Assembly: GCF_016746085.1 (NCBI RefSeq)
Contig: NZ_JAERTZ010000032.1
Location: forward strand, 62,001-126,000
Length of the DNA: 64,000 nucleotides
DNA from: Zobellella iuensis
Lineage (GTDB): Bacteria > Pseudomonadota > Gammaproteobacteria > Enterobacterales > Aeromonadaceae
Direction of reading: 5' to 3'
In this document: positions 1 through 7,768 of the stretch, one piece after another
Position numbering within the stretch: the first letter of the stretch is position 1
How the letters are laid out: each line of letters begins with the position of its first letter
The notes under the pieces: model-generated
What the model saw: only the letters and a program-made list of their open reading frames with translations
What the model was told of the DNA's origin: nothing
Databases searched by the model: none
Position numbers and translations under genes: made by a program

Positions 1-286
1 CCAGTTGCGATCGGCGAACATAGACGGCGGCGGATGGAGTGGATGAAAGCCTTGCCAGCAAAGGGTTTGCTCCGCCTGCGCACTGCGCATCCAACTGCGC
101 ATCCAACTGCGCAGTTGCGCACAGCCAGTGCGCAACGCCAGCTGCCGGTAGCCAACAGCCCGTATTGCTTCGCCTCTCTCCCGGCGTTAGCCTGTCTCCA
201 TCATGGGATATTTGTCTATCACATGACCAACCAGCCCTGGCCTCACCGCCGGGGCTTTTTCGTTTCTGGCAGCAGGAGAAGAGATC
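1..286. other. Non-coding left edge of phage-like region
   Basis: No convincing gene is seen here. Open frames exist on the plus strand, but they lack a ribosome binding site and have low-complexity, Ala/Cys/Ser-rich translations. At about 79-140 the words ACTGCGCATCCA and TGCGCA recur in short direct and inverted copies, giving a small structured repeat patch. The stretch ends in a terminator-like hairpin just before the first supported small ORF. It probably contains the end of a phage transcription unit that lies outside the window. Confidence 0.4.
233..262 (+). terminator. Rho-independent terminator of an upstream phage gene
   Basis: AGCCC at 233-237 pairs with GGGCT at 252-256 and is followed by a T-run and CG-TTTC. 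It should end a plus-strand transcript entering from the left. The ribosome binding site of the next small ORF starts only about 12 nt downstream. Confidence 0.55.
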
Positions 287-487
287 GTGAGCAAGCAAGA
301 AGACAGCGATGAGATTGCCTTGGCAGTCGACGAACTGATAACCGGCGGCCCTTTCGCCGCCGGCACCGGCAGCGGCATGAGTCGGGCCGAGTTCGATGAC
401 TACTTCAAGCGGCGGTTTCCCGAGCAATGGGCCGAGGGCCAACCGGCGCACACTCATATCAAAGACTATTCCACCCACACTCACTGA
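287..487 (+). CDS. Small acidic protein of phage-like region, unknown function
   Basis: This 66-aa ORF starts with GTG. An AGGAG box at 274-278 sits 8 nt upstream, which is why I accept the GTG. The protein is acidic at the N-terminus (SKQEDSDEIALAVDEL), has a Gly-rich middle and ends in a His/Thr-rich tail (THIKDYSTHTH). No family is recognised. It lies 12 nt ahead of the 545-aa phage-type gene on the same strand, so the two are probably co-transcribed. A role as a small virion or assembly accessory protein is only an inference from position. Confidence 0.5.
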   Translation: MSKQEDSDEIALAVDELITGGPFAAGTGSGMSRAEFDDYFKRRFPEQWAEGQPAHTHIKDYSTHTH

Positions 488-499
488 GAGGGCATCAAC

Positions 500-2137
500 A
501 TGGCGGAAGGACTGGGTTCACTGGCCAACGGGTTCATTTCTGGTTTCCAGATGATGGACGGCTACCAACGGGGCAAGAAGGAAGATGCGCGGGCCGACAA
601 GCTGATGGGGTTGCGCGAGCTGGAAAGCCAGCGCGACCACGACTACAAGCAATGGGACATGAAGCATACGGAAGGCAGGGCAAAGCGAAAGGATTTTGAG
701 AGCGATAGAACCCATGATCAGGGGCTGAGGCAATTTGCCGCCGATCAGGATTACCGCAAGCGCACGCTTTCCTTGCAACAGCAGCAGGAGGCTCGCTTGG
801 CCAGGGCGCAGCAGTTTGAGGTTGAGCAGGTGGAGCGGCAGCGGTTCCAGGAAGAGCACACGCCACTGTTTTCGGTGATTTATGAGAAAGCCGCCGCCGG
901 CCAGCCGCTGACGGATGATGAAATGCGAATTGCCACCGATCCTCGCGCCGGCAAGTTCAACATTGGCCTGTACAACAGCGAGGCACTGCAGGCCGGGCAA
1001 ACCGCACTGCGTGAGCTGGACGGCATCATCAAGCAAGGGGCAGCCGGTGAACTGGATGCCATGGAGCCCCAGGCGTTGCACCAGCGCATCAACAACCCGG
1101 CGATTGTCGACTCCATGAAGGTGATCAGCAAGGGTGACGCCAGCAAGGTAGTGGGCAAAATTGACCCCGCTACCGGCAAGCTGATCACCAAGGCCGAGTT
1201 CAGCGATTTCATGCCGCTGCCGCCGGGGGCGGACGGTGTGCCGCGCTTCGCCATCAACCTGGCGGTCACCTACGACGACGGCACTACCGAACGCAAGCCG
1301 GTCACCGAAGGCCGCAGCCCTGACCAGAACGACCCCATCAAGCACTTCACCATTCCCACGTTGGGTAACTACCTGGGGCAGCATACCTACCTGAGCCAGG
1401 CGGTAGTGAATAGCGGCATTCAGGAGAAGCTGGGCTTCACCGAAGGGCCGGACCACAAAGGCTACAAAGGCGCCGCCAAGGATTACCTGCTGGAGTCGGA
1501 AAAGGCGATCACCAGATTGGTCGGCTCCCGTGGATACCAGGATATGTCACCCGAGCAGCAGGAAGCCGCGCTGAAGCAAGTAACCGAACGGCGCGGTGAA
1601 GGACTGGGCAGCCTGCAGTCGCTCTATGGCATGGGCGGCAATGGCGATAAGCAAGGCGATCAACTAACGGCGTGGGCAGGAAAAGACCCCGATCGTCAGC
1701 AGTTCCTGCAGGCCCTGGCGCAACGAGGGGAACTGAAAAACCTGACCAGCAACCCGGCAGCGGTCGACGAGATCTACAACGAAATGCTGGCAGTGCAGGA
1801 AGAGCAGCAGCAAAACGCTGTGTACGCCGGCATCGAGGAGAAGATCATCGAGAAGGCTGGCAGGAGCGGCGGGAGCCCAAACCAGAGGGAGAGCGATCCT
1901 GTTAACCCGCTGGCCAGCGCCTGGCGCACAGGCAATAACCGCAGTGAACTTTGGGGATTGCAGCAAGCTGCCCTGGGTACCGAAGCTGCGCAGCAGCAGA
2001 TGATGACTCAGGGGCGGCAAGATGGGCCGGTTAATCCCTCGGCCGCGGTGCGCGACTGGAGCCTGAGGGATTCGTATGATTTGCTTGAGGGGGCGGTAGG
2101 CCCCGCTGCCGCACAGCAGGTTTATATGAACCGATAA
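500..2137 (+). CDS. Large phage-type protein, possible internal virion/structural protein
   Basis: The 545-aa product starts at an ATG with GAGAGG about 8 nt upstream. The first residues (MAEGLGSLANGFISGFQMMDGY) are Gly-rich and hydrophobic. Residues ~25-125 are very rich in K, E, R, Q and D with heptad-like spacing, so probably a long coiled coil. The remainder is a hydrophilic, Gln-rich globular region without cysteines or membrane segments. A short hydrophobic head followed by a coiled coil is common in phage internal virion or ejection proteins, but I cannot name a specific family. The linked small ORF and the downstream Rha-type gene support phage origin. Function is unassigned. Confidence 0.5.
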   Translation: MAEGLGSLANGFISGFQMMDGYQRGKKEDARADKLMGLRELESQRDHDYKQWDMKHTEGRAKRKDFESDRTHDQGLRQFAADQDYRKRTLSLQQQQEARLARAQQFEVEQVERQRFQEEHTPLFSVIYEKAAAGQPLTDDEMRIATDPRAGKFNIGLYNSEALQAGQTALRELDGIIKQGAAGELDAMEPQALHQRINNPAIVDSMKVISKGDASKVVGKIDPATGKLITKAEFSDFMPLPPGADGVPRFAINLAVTYDDGTTERKPVTEGRSPDQNDPIKHFTIPTLGNYLGQHTYLSQAVVNSGIQEKLGFTEGPDHKGYKGAAKDYLLESEKAITRLVGSRGYQDMSPEQQEAALKQVTERRGEGLGSLQSLYGMGGNGDKQGDQLTAWAGKDPDRQQFLQALAQRGELKNLTSNPAAVDEIYNEMLAVQEEQQQNAVYAGIEEKIIEKAGRSGGSPNQRESDPVNPLASAWRTGNNRSELWGLQQAALGTEAAQQQMMTQGRQDGPVNPSAAVRDWSLRDSYDLLEGAVGPAAAQQVYMNR

Positions 2138-2348
2138 GCGCAAGGGCCACATGCGCCCCTGGAGCGATTACCGCTCCAAGACTGAGCGCCGAGTTCATAA
2201 GTTGGCGCTAGCCTCACTCGCCCCATACTACCCGGCTTACCTGGCTGGGTGAACTTCTCCCTCAATGGCCGGGTCCACCCCGGCTTCCCCTCAATGCCTG
2301 CCTCCAACGACCGCGCTACCGTAATTCCGGCCAGCCGGTGATCCGACC
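2138..2348. other. Intergenic spacer with hairpin, phage region
   Basis: There is no gene. A hairpin with arms GGAGCG and CGCTCC lies at about 2161-2177, just after the 545-aa gene. It lacks a T-run, so a terminator role is uncertain. The rest reads like decayed coding sequence: the frame of the following Rha-type gene stays open back to a TAA at 2322, without an earlier start codon. Confidence 0.35.
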
Positions 2349-2669
2349 ATGAGCAGCCGCGAGATTGCCGATCTGGTGGAATCCCGTCACGACAAAGTGA
2401 AGCAATCCATTGAGCGTTTGGCCGAAAGGCGCGTCATCATTTTTACCCCAGTGAGAGAAAAGCCTGCAGGAGGCCGCCCTGGAACGGCTTACCACGTCAA
2501 CAAGCGCGACGGTTATGTGGTGGCTGCCCAGTTGTGCCCTGAGTTTACCGCTCGGCTGGTGGACCGTTGGCAGGAACTGGAGCAACAGGCCGTCACGCCA
2601 GTCATCCCCAATCCCCTCCTGACGCGATGCGCCTGGCTGCCGGCTGGTCTGGGGAGACTGAAGAGATAG
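2349..2669 (+). pseudogene. Rha-family phage antirepressor, frameshifted and truncated
   Basis: The N-terminal ~85 residues match the Rha/phage regulatory protein family: SSREIADLVESRHDKVKQSIERLAERRVI is followed by a linker and YVVAAQL-PEFTARLVDRWQELE. Family members normally continue with a motif like IPQ-PEALRLAA. Here frame 1 gives an unrelated tail (LLTRCAWLPAGLGRLKR), whereas the -1 frame reads IPQSPPDAMRLAA and runs to 2761. Adding one C to the CCCC run at 2606-2609 restores the family motif, so a single-base loss (or sequencing error) has broken the gene. The C-terminal antirepressor domain is also missing. I infer a decayed prophage regulator. Confidence 0.7.
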
Positions 2670-2691
2670 GGAGAGAAAACCCGCCCTATGG

Positions 2692-2729
2692 GGTATCACA
2701 CGGCACCGGGTATCACATGGGGTATCACA
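2692..2729. repeat. Three direct copies of GGTATCACA
   Basis: The 9-mer GGTATCACA occurs at 2692-2700, 2709-2717 and 2721-2729, with starts spaced 17 and 12 nt apart. It lies at the junction between the phage remnant and the fis terminator. The role is unknown: phage operator iterons or an attachment-site arm are both possible. Confidence 0.6.
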
Positions 2730-2738
2730 TAAAGCAGA

Positions 2739-2770
2739 AAAGGCGCCCACCTTTCCGGTAAAGCGCCTTT
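2739..2770 (-). terminator. Rho-independent terminator of dusB-fis
   Basis: AAAGGCGC (2739-2746) and GCGCCTTT (2763-2770) form an 8-bp stem with a 16-nt loop. On the minus strand it is followed by CCTTTTCTGC. It lies 26 nt past the fis stop codon. Confidence 0.7.
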
Positions 2771-2796
2771 GCTATCAATAGCTTGTGGCCAAGCTA

Positions 2797-3096
2797 TCAG
2801 TTCATGCCGTACTTTTTCAGCTTCTTGCGCAGGGTGCCGCGGTTGATGCCCATCATGTTGGCGGCGCGGGTCTGGTTGCCGCGGGTATATTGCATGATCA
2901 CGTCCAGCATGGGCGCTTCGACTTCGGCGAGGACCAACTCATACAGCTCGGTTACTTCCTGGCCGTTGAGCTGAGCCAGGTAATTGCGCAGGGCCTGCTC
3001 CACCGAGTTGCGCAGCGGGCGCTGGGTGGGCTGCTCGGAGGTCGGAGATTTAGTAGTAGTAACCAGTGCATCGGAAGTCGTAGTTTGTTCGAACAT
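2797..3096 (-). CDS. fis: DNA-binding protein Fis
   Basis: This is a nucleoid-associated DNA-bending protein that activates stable-RNA promoters and acts in site-specific recombination. The 99-aa product has the expected Fis length (98-99 aa). It has a variable N-terminus, the dimerisation core ([30 protein letters not shown]) and the C-terminal helix-turn-helix ending [19 protein letters not shown]. It lies 25 nt downstream of dusB in the conserved dusB-fis operon. Expression is expected to follow the dusB promoter, as in other gammaproteobacteria. The identification is secure. Confidence 0.98.
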   Translation of the reverse strand: MFEQTTTSDALVTTTKSPTSEQPTQRPLRNSVEQALRNYLAQLNGQEVTELYELVLAEVEAPMLDVIMQYTRGNQTRAANMMGINRGTLRKKLKKYGMN

Positions 3097-3121
3097 ATTC
3101 GGTCTGCTCTTCTTTTGTTCG

Positions 3122-4087
3122 TTAAGCTATATTCGCGAAATACTGCTCCAGAGAGTCGAGCTGTTGCCCGGCCTCTTCGAGAGCGTTGAAATCACTGCGA
3201 AAGTCACGGCCCGCGTCACTCTCTTGCAGGTACCACCCCACATGTTTCCGGGCGATCCGTACGCCCATCGCTTTACCGTAAAACTCGTGCAGTGCGGCAA
3301 CATGTTCCCGGATCATGGCCCGCTCCTGGTCCTTGGGAAGCGGTGCGGGAGTGGTGCCCTGCTCAAGATAGTGGCGGATTTCTCTGAAAATCCATGGCCG
3401 TCCCTGGGCAGCCCGGCCAATCATGATGGCATCGGCGCCGGTGTAATCCAGTACAAAACGCGCCTTTTCCGGGCTGTCGATATCCCCGTTGGCGACAACG
3501 GGAATGGAGACGGCTTGTTTTACTGCTCTGATGGTGTCGTATTCGGCTTCCCCCCTGTACATGCAGGCACGAGTGCGGCCATGCACGGCCAGGGCCTGAA
3601 TACCGCAGTCCTCGGCGATACGGGCAATCTGCACGCCGTTACGGTGTTCCGGATCCCAGCCGGTACGAATCTTCAGGGTTACCGGTACCGACACTGCCTT
3701 GACCACGGCGCTGACGATAGACTCGACCAGTTCCGGGTATTGCAGCAGGGCGGAACCTGCCATCTTCTTGTTTACCTTCTTTGCCGGGCAGCCCATATTG
3801 ATGTCGATGATCTGCGCGCCCTGGTCCACATTGAACCGGGCCGCCTCGGCCATCAATTCCGGATCGGCACCGGCTATCTGGACGGATCGGATACCGGTTT
3901 CACCTTCATGATCCATACGCCGACGGGACTTGTCGGATTGCCACACCCTGGGGTTGGACGACATCATTTCCGACACGGCCATTCCGGCGCCCATGCGCAG
4001 GCACAGGGTGCGGAAGGGTCTGTCGGTCACTCCGGCCATCGGCGCCACCAGCAGGGGTGCGGACAAGTTGTAAGGACCAATTTCCAT
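3122..4087 (-). CDS. dusB: tRNA-dihydrouridine synthase B
   Basis: This FMN-dependent enzyme reduces uridine to dihydrouridine at defined positions in the tRNA D-loop, using NADPH. The 321-aa protein has the TIM-barrel opening ([15 protein letters not shown]), the catalytic-cysteine motif NMGCPAKKV and the phosphate-binding segments VVANGDI and [19 protein letters not shown]-terminal helical tRNA-binding domain follows (to [17 protein letters not shown]). Length and motifs fit DusB. It is first in the dusB-fis operon. Upstream, and divergent, is an efflux operon rather than the prmA gene usually found nearby. Confidence 0.97.
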   Translation of the reverse strand: MEIGPYNLSAPLLVAPMAGVTDRPFRTLCLRMGAGMAVSEMMSSNPRVWQSDKSRRRMDHEGETGIRSVQIAGADPELMAEAARFNVDQGAQIIDINMGCPAKKVNKKMAGSALLQYPELVESIVSAVVKAVSVPVTLKIRTGWDPEHRNGVQIARIAEDCGIQALAVHGRTRACMYRGEAEYDTIRAVKQAVSIPVVANGDIDSPEKARFVLDYTGADAIMIGRAAQGRPWIFREIRHYLEQGTTPAPLPKDQERAMIREHVAALHEFYGKAMGVRIARKHVGWYLQESDAGRDFRSDFNALEEAGQQLDSLEQYFANIA

Positions 4088-4293
4088 GAGAATACGGCTG
4101 TCTCGGCTCAGGGTCGCGTATCTTACGCATTTTTTAGGAGGCTGAAAAGGTCACAAATTAACCGGCGCACATTTTTTTATAAGTCAAGATGCCCGGGCGT
4201 CTTTTGTGCGAAAAACCGGCTGAATACGCCTTTCTGGACAGACCTCTTACCCTTCGCGTCCAGTTAGGCTAAGATTCCTTTTCTAGATCCTAG
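4088..4293. other. Divergent intergenic region dusB / efflux operon
   Basis: This 206-nt spacer between two divergent operons is notably more AT-rich than its surroundings. It contains A/T tracts at 4130-4137 and 4171-4179, and the minus-strand promoter for dusB-fis must lie here. No clear -35/-10 pair or operator palindrome could be fixed by eye. Confidence 0.4.
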
Positions 4294-5706
4294 ATGACTG
4301 TTCTTATTATGTTTTTTATTAGAAAAGGGATATTGCTACTAGCCGGGATGATGATTTCAGTCTCATATGCGGCTCCTATGCCATTTGACGCCGCCTGGCG
4401 CCAGCTGCGGGCTCAGCACCAGGGGCTGGCCGCGGAGCAGGCCAATGTGAGCAAGGCCGAGGCCCAGCAGCGGGCCGCCAGGGCCCTGTTTCTGCCCCAG
4501 CTGGATGCCAGCGCCACTTATCTGCACCTGGATCGCAAGATGGAGCTCAAGGGCTCGGATCTGAACCTGAATCAGGTACATACGGGGAATGCGGGGCTGG
4601 ATGCGGTGATCCAGGAGGTGGCGGCCGGTATCGCCGGCCTGACCCTGCCGCTGGTGGATCAGAACCTGGTGCGGGGCTCGGTGACCGCCCTGTGGCCGCT
4701 GTTTACCGGTGGGCGCATTACCGCCGCCCAGGATATTCGCGCCGCTCAACTGGATGAAGCCAGGGAGCAGCTGCGGCTGAAAGAACAGGCCTTGTTCGAA
4801 ACCCTGGCCGAGCGCTACTTCACCGTGGTACTGGCACGGGAGCTGCTGGATACCCGGGAACGGAGCCGCGACAGCCTGGCCCGTCACCATGAACATGCGC
4901 TCAAACTGGAGCAGCAAGGACAGGTGGCGCGCATCGAGCGGCTGTCGGCGGAGGCCGCCTATCACAATGCGCGGGTCGAGGCGGACAACGCCCGCCGCAA
5001 CCTGGAGCTGGCCGAGCTGGCCTTTCGGGAGCTGGTGGCGAGCCCGGTGGCCACCCCGGCCAACCCGCTCTTTATCGGGCCCGAACTGGAGGGGCTGGAG
5101 GGCTTCATTGAACGGATGGAAGCCAGCCATCCGGCGCTCAAGGTGCTGGCGGCCAAGCTGGAACAGGCGGATGGCGCCATCCGGGCCGAGCAGGGCCGCT
5201 ATTATCCCGAGGTGTTCGCCTTCGGCAACTATTCGTTACACGAGCGGGATTCGATCACCTCCCAGATAAGCCCCGACTGGGTGGTGGGCCTGGGGGCCAA
5301 GGTCGCGCTGGTGGACAGGAATGGCCGTGGTGGCCTGGTGGCAGCGGCCCGCAGTGCCGAGCTGCAGGTACGCCATCTTGGTGCCCAGACCCGCCAGGAT
5401 CTGCGCCTGCTGGTGGAGAAAACCTGGCGCCAGGCCCGGCAGGCACGAGAGCAGTTCGAAGCACTGGCCAGCACCCTGGCCCTGGCCGAAGAAAACCTGC
5501 GTTTGCGCCAGCACGCTTTTACCCAGGGTCTGTCCACCAGCCTGGAAGTGACCGATGCCGAGCTGCGCCTGTCCGGGGCCCGCACCCAGCGCCAGGCCGC
5601 CGCCTATCAGTATGTGGTGTCCCTGGCCCGCTTGCTGGCGGTCTCCGGCCAGCCCGACACCTTTACTCAATATCAACAGCAAGCCGCCGTGCAAGGTAAC
5701 CGATGA
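4294..5706 (+). CDS. TolC-family outer-membrane efflux protein
   Basis: This is a predicted outer-membrane exit duct. The N-terminus carries a signal peptide (hydrophobic ILLLAGMMISVSYA, cleavage probably after YAA). The mature part shows the two repeated outer membrane efflux domains: long Ala/Glu/Gln helices separated by segments such as RGSVTALWPLFTGGRI and the second-half equivalent around DWVVGLGAKVALVDRNGRG. At 470 aa it fits TolC-like proteins. The start is uncertain because ATG codons at 4294, 4309 and 4348 are all possible and no strong ribosome binding site is visible. It is the first gene of a tightly overlapping four-gene operon: its stop overlaps the HlyD-type start (ATGA). Confidence 0.88.
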   Translation: MTVLIMFFIRKGILLLAGMMISVSYAAPMPFDAAWRQLRAQHQGLAAEQANVSKAEAQQRAARALFLPQLDASATYLHLDRKMELKGSDLNLNQVHTGNAGLDAVIQEVAAGIAGLTLPLVDQNLVRGSVTALWPLFTGGRITAAQDIRAAQLDEAREQLRLKEQALFETLAERYFTVVLARELLDTRERSRDSLARHHEHALKLEQQGQVARIERLSAEAAYHNARVEADNARRNLELAELAFRELVASPVATPANPLFIGPELEGLEGFIERMEASHPALKVLAAKLEQADGAIRAEQGRYYPEVFAFGNYSLHERDSITSQISPDWVVGLGAKVALVDRNGRGGLVAAARSAELQVRHLGAQTRQDLRLLVEKTWRQARQAREQFEALASTLALAEENLRLRQHAFTQGLSTSLEVTDAELRLSGARTQRQAAAYQYVVSLARLLAVSGQPDTFTQYQQQAAVQGNR

Positions 5707-6674
5707 ATAAAGCAAAGATCGCTCTCTTGGTCGTAGTAGCCGGCCTGGCTATCTGGCTGGTGTGGCATTTCTACCGGGCCTACCAGCCGGCACCGTTGCG
5801 TATCCAGGGCCAGCTGGAAGCCCAGCAATACCAGGTGTCGAGCAAGATCGGCGGCCGTATCGACAAGGTTCTGGTGCGCAAGGGCGATCGCCTGGAGCGG
5901 GGTGAGCCGGTGTTCACCCTGGCCAGCCCCGAGCTGGAGGCCAGGCTGATGCAGGCCGAAGCGGGGCGGGACGCGGCCCGGGCCCAGGCCGACGAGGCCG
6001 AGCGCGGCGCCCGCCGCCAGCAGGTGCAGGCGGCGCGGGATCAGTGGCAGCAGGCGCGGGCGGCGGAGCAGCTCTATCACAAGACCTACCAACGCATCCA
6101 GAATCTCTATCAGGAAGGGGTGGTATCGTTGCAGCAACGGGACGAGGCCCATACCCAGTGGCAGTCGGCCCGGCTGACGGCCAGCGCCGCCTATCAGCAG
6201 TTCGAGATGGCGGAGGAAGGCGCGCGGGAAGAGCAGATCCGCGCCGCCCGAAGCCAGCTGGCCAGGGCCGATGGCGCCGTTGCCGAGGTCAGTGCCTACG
6301 CCGAGGAAACCCGGGTGCTGAGCCCGCACCGGGGGGAGGTCACCAAGGTACTGCTGCAGGCGGGCGAACTGGCCCCCCAGGGCTTTCCGGTGGTGATGCT
6401 GACCGACATGGACGACGCCTGGGCCCTGTTCCACCTGCGGGAAGACCTGTTGCATCGGTTGCCCATGGGGCAGGAGATCCAGGTTTACATTCCCGCGCTG
6501 GATGAGCGTTATCCCTTCGTGGTCAGCCATATCGGGGTCATGGGCGACTTCGCCACCTGGCGTGCCACCGACGCGGGCAAGGGCTTCGATCTGCGCAGCT
6601 TCGAGCTGGAAGCCAGGCCCAAGGCGCCCATCGCGGGGCTGCGTGCCGGCATGAGCCTGGTGGTCGAGCTCTGA
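5703..6674 (+). CDS. HlyD-family periplasmic adaptor (membrane fusion protein)
   Basis: This adaptor links an inner-membrane transporter to the TolC-like duct. The 323-aa protein has one N-terminal membrane anchor (about residues 5-23, IALLVVVAGLAIWLVWHFY). A split biotinyl-lipoyl-like half follows (YQVSSKIGGRIDKVLVRKGDRLERGEPVF), then a long helical hairpin rich in Ala, Gln, Arg and Glu (residues ~75-190), and the second lipoyl half and beta-barrel (VLSPHRGEVTKVLLQAGELAPQGFPVV). The family is known from ABC-2/YbhG-YhiI-type efflux systems. It overlaps both neighbouring genes by a few bases, suggesting translational coupling. Confidence 0.93.
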   Translation: MNKAKIALLVVVAGLAIWLVWHFYRAYQPAPLRIQGQLEAQQYQVSSKIGGRIDKVLVRKGDRLERGEPVFTLASPELEARLMQAEAGRDAARAQADEAERGARRQQVQAARDQWQQARAAEQLYHKTYQRIQNLYQEGVVSLQQRDEAHTQWQSARLTASAAYQQFEMAEEGAREEQIRAARSQLARADGAVAEVSAYAEETRVLSPHRGEVTKVLLQAGELAPQGFPVVMLTDMDDAWALFHLREDLLHRLPMGQEIQVYIPALDERYPFVVSHIGVMGDFATWRATDAGKGFDLRSFELEARPKAPIAGLRAGMSLVVEL

Positions 6675-7768
6675 TGCTACGCGAATGGCAGGCGCTATGG
6701 CAGGACCCCTGGCAGCGGGCCCTGCTGCTGATTGGCCCCCCGGTCCTCTTCCTGCTGCTGGGTGCCCTGTTCGGCAACGGCCAGGCTCGGGGCCTGCCGG
6801 TGGCGCTGGTGGACAAGGACGGCTCCAGCCTGTCCCGCACCCTGGGGCGCTACCTGGCGGCCTCGCCCGGCCTGGCGGTAACCGGTTTCGGCGATGAGCA
6901 GGAGGCCTACCACGCCCTGCGCGCCGGCCGGCTCTATGGCGTGGTGCTGGTACCGCCCGGTTTCGAGGCGGACGTCCGGCTGCAGCGCCAGCCCAGGCTG
7001 GAGGCGGTGTACAACGGCCAGTTTATGCTGGTGGGCAAGCTGGTGAACAGTGCCCTGGCCCAGGTGAGCGGCCAGCTCAACGCCGAGCTCGGTACCCTGC
7101 AGGCGCTGGCGGTGCGCCCGGTGGCGGCCTCGGCGCTGGGGCAGGCCCAGCCGCTCCGGCCCCAGCTCACGGCGCTTTATAACGGCAACAGCGATTACCG
7201 TCGCTTCCTGCTGAGTGCGGCCCTGCCCGCCCTGTTGCAGATACTGGTGGTGGCTGCCGCCCTGCTGGGCCTGGACCGGCGATGCCGGCAGCCCGGGCAG
7301 CGGCTCGACGGCCGCTTGCTGGGACGACTCTGGCTGAGCTATACCGGCTATGGCCTGCTCTACGGCACCCTGATGCTGGCGCTGATGTTCGGGCTCTGGG
7401 GCTGGCCGTTGCAGGGCGGGCTGCCACCGCTGCTGCTGGGGCTGGCCGCCATGAGTGCCGCTGCCAGCCTGCTCGGCTTCGCCCTTTATGTGCTGAGTTT
7501 CGATCCCACCCGGGGCCTGAGCCTGGCGGCGGCGCTGACCGCGCCTTCCTTCGCCTTTCTCGGGATCAGTTTTCCCGCCGCCGACATGAGCGGCTTCGCC
7601 CAGTTCTGGCGCCTGTTGCTGCCCGCCAGCCACTATGTGGAGCTGCAGAGCGGCCAGCTCTATTACGGCGAGGGCTGGGGAGCGGCGTCCGGGCGGCTCT
7701 GGCCCTTCCTCTGCTACCTGCCGCTGTTGGGGCTGGTCCGGCTCAAGGCCGTCCGGAGGCCGGCATGA
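6674..7768 (+). CDS. ABC-2 type permease, first of pair
   Basis: This inner-membrane ABC-2/YhgE-type permease has 364 aa. A first transmembrane helix (about residues 16-36) is followed by a ~140-residue extracytoplasmic domain (VALVDKDGSSLSRTLGRYLAAS and onward). A block of about five helices follows from residue ~178, including the ABC-2 signature region around FAFLGISFPAADMSGFAQFWRLLLPASHYVEL. The start ATG overlaps the adaptor's stop (TGATG). Such permeases usually work with an ATP-binding subunit, but none is encoded in this operon. Substrate is unknown; drugs or lipophilic compounds are typical of the family. Confidence 0.9.
   Translation: MLREWQALWQDPWQRALLLIGPPVLFLLLGALFGNGQARGLPVALVDKDGSSLSRTLGRYLAASPGLAVTGFGDEQEAYHALRAGRLYGVVLVPPGFEADVRLQRQPRLEAVYNGQFMLVGKLVNSALAQVSGQLNAELGTLQALAVRPVAASALGQAQPLRPQLTALYNGNSDYRRFLLSAALPALLQILVVAAALLGLDRRCRQPGQRLDGRLLGRLWLSYTGYGLLYGTLMLALMFGLWGWPLQGGLPPLLLGLAAMSAAASLLGFALYVLSFDPTRGLSLAAALTAPSFAFLGISFPAADMSGFAQFWRLLLPASHYVELQSGQLYYGEGWGAASGRLWPFLCYLPLLGLVRLKAVRRPA

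Noticed and set aside
34-312. Overlapping 83- and 92-aa open frames at the left end
   Set aside because: No ribosome binding site, biased composition from the TGCGCA repeats, and they run through a terminator hairpin.
7282-7764. N-terminal extension of the second ABC-2 permease
   Set aside because: The extended frame lies wholly inside the first permease gene; the ATG at 7765 overlapping the stop gives the family N-terminus.
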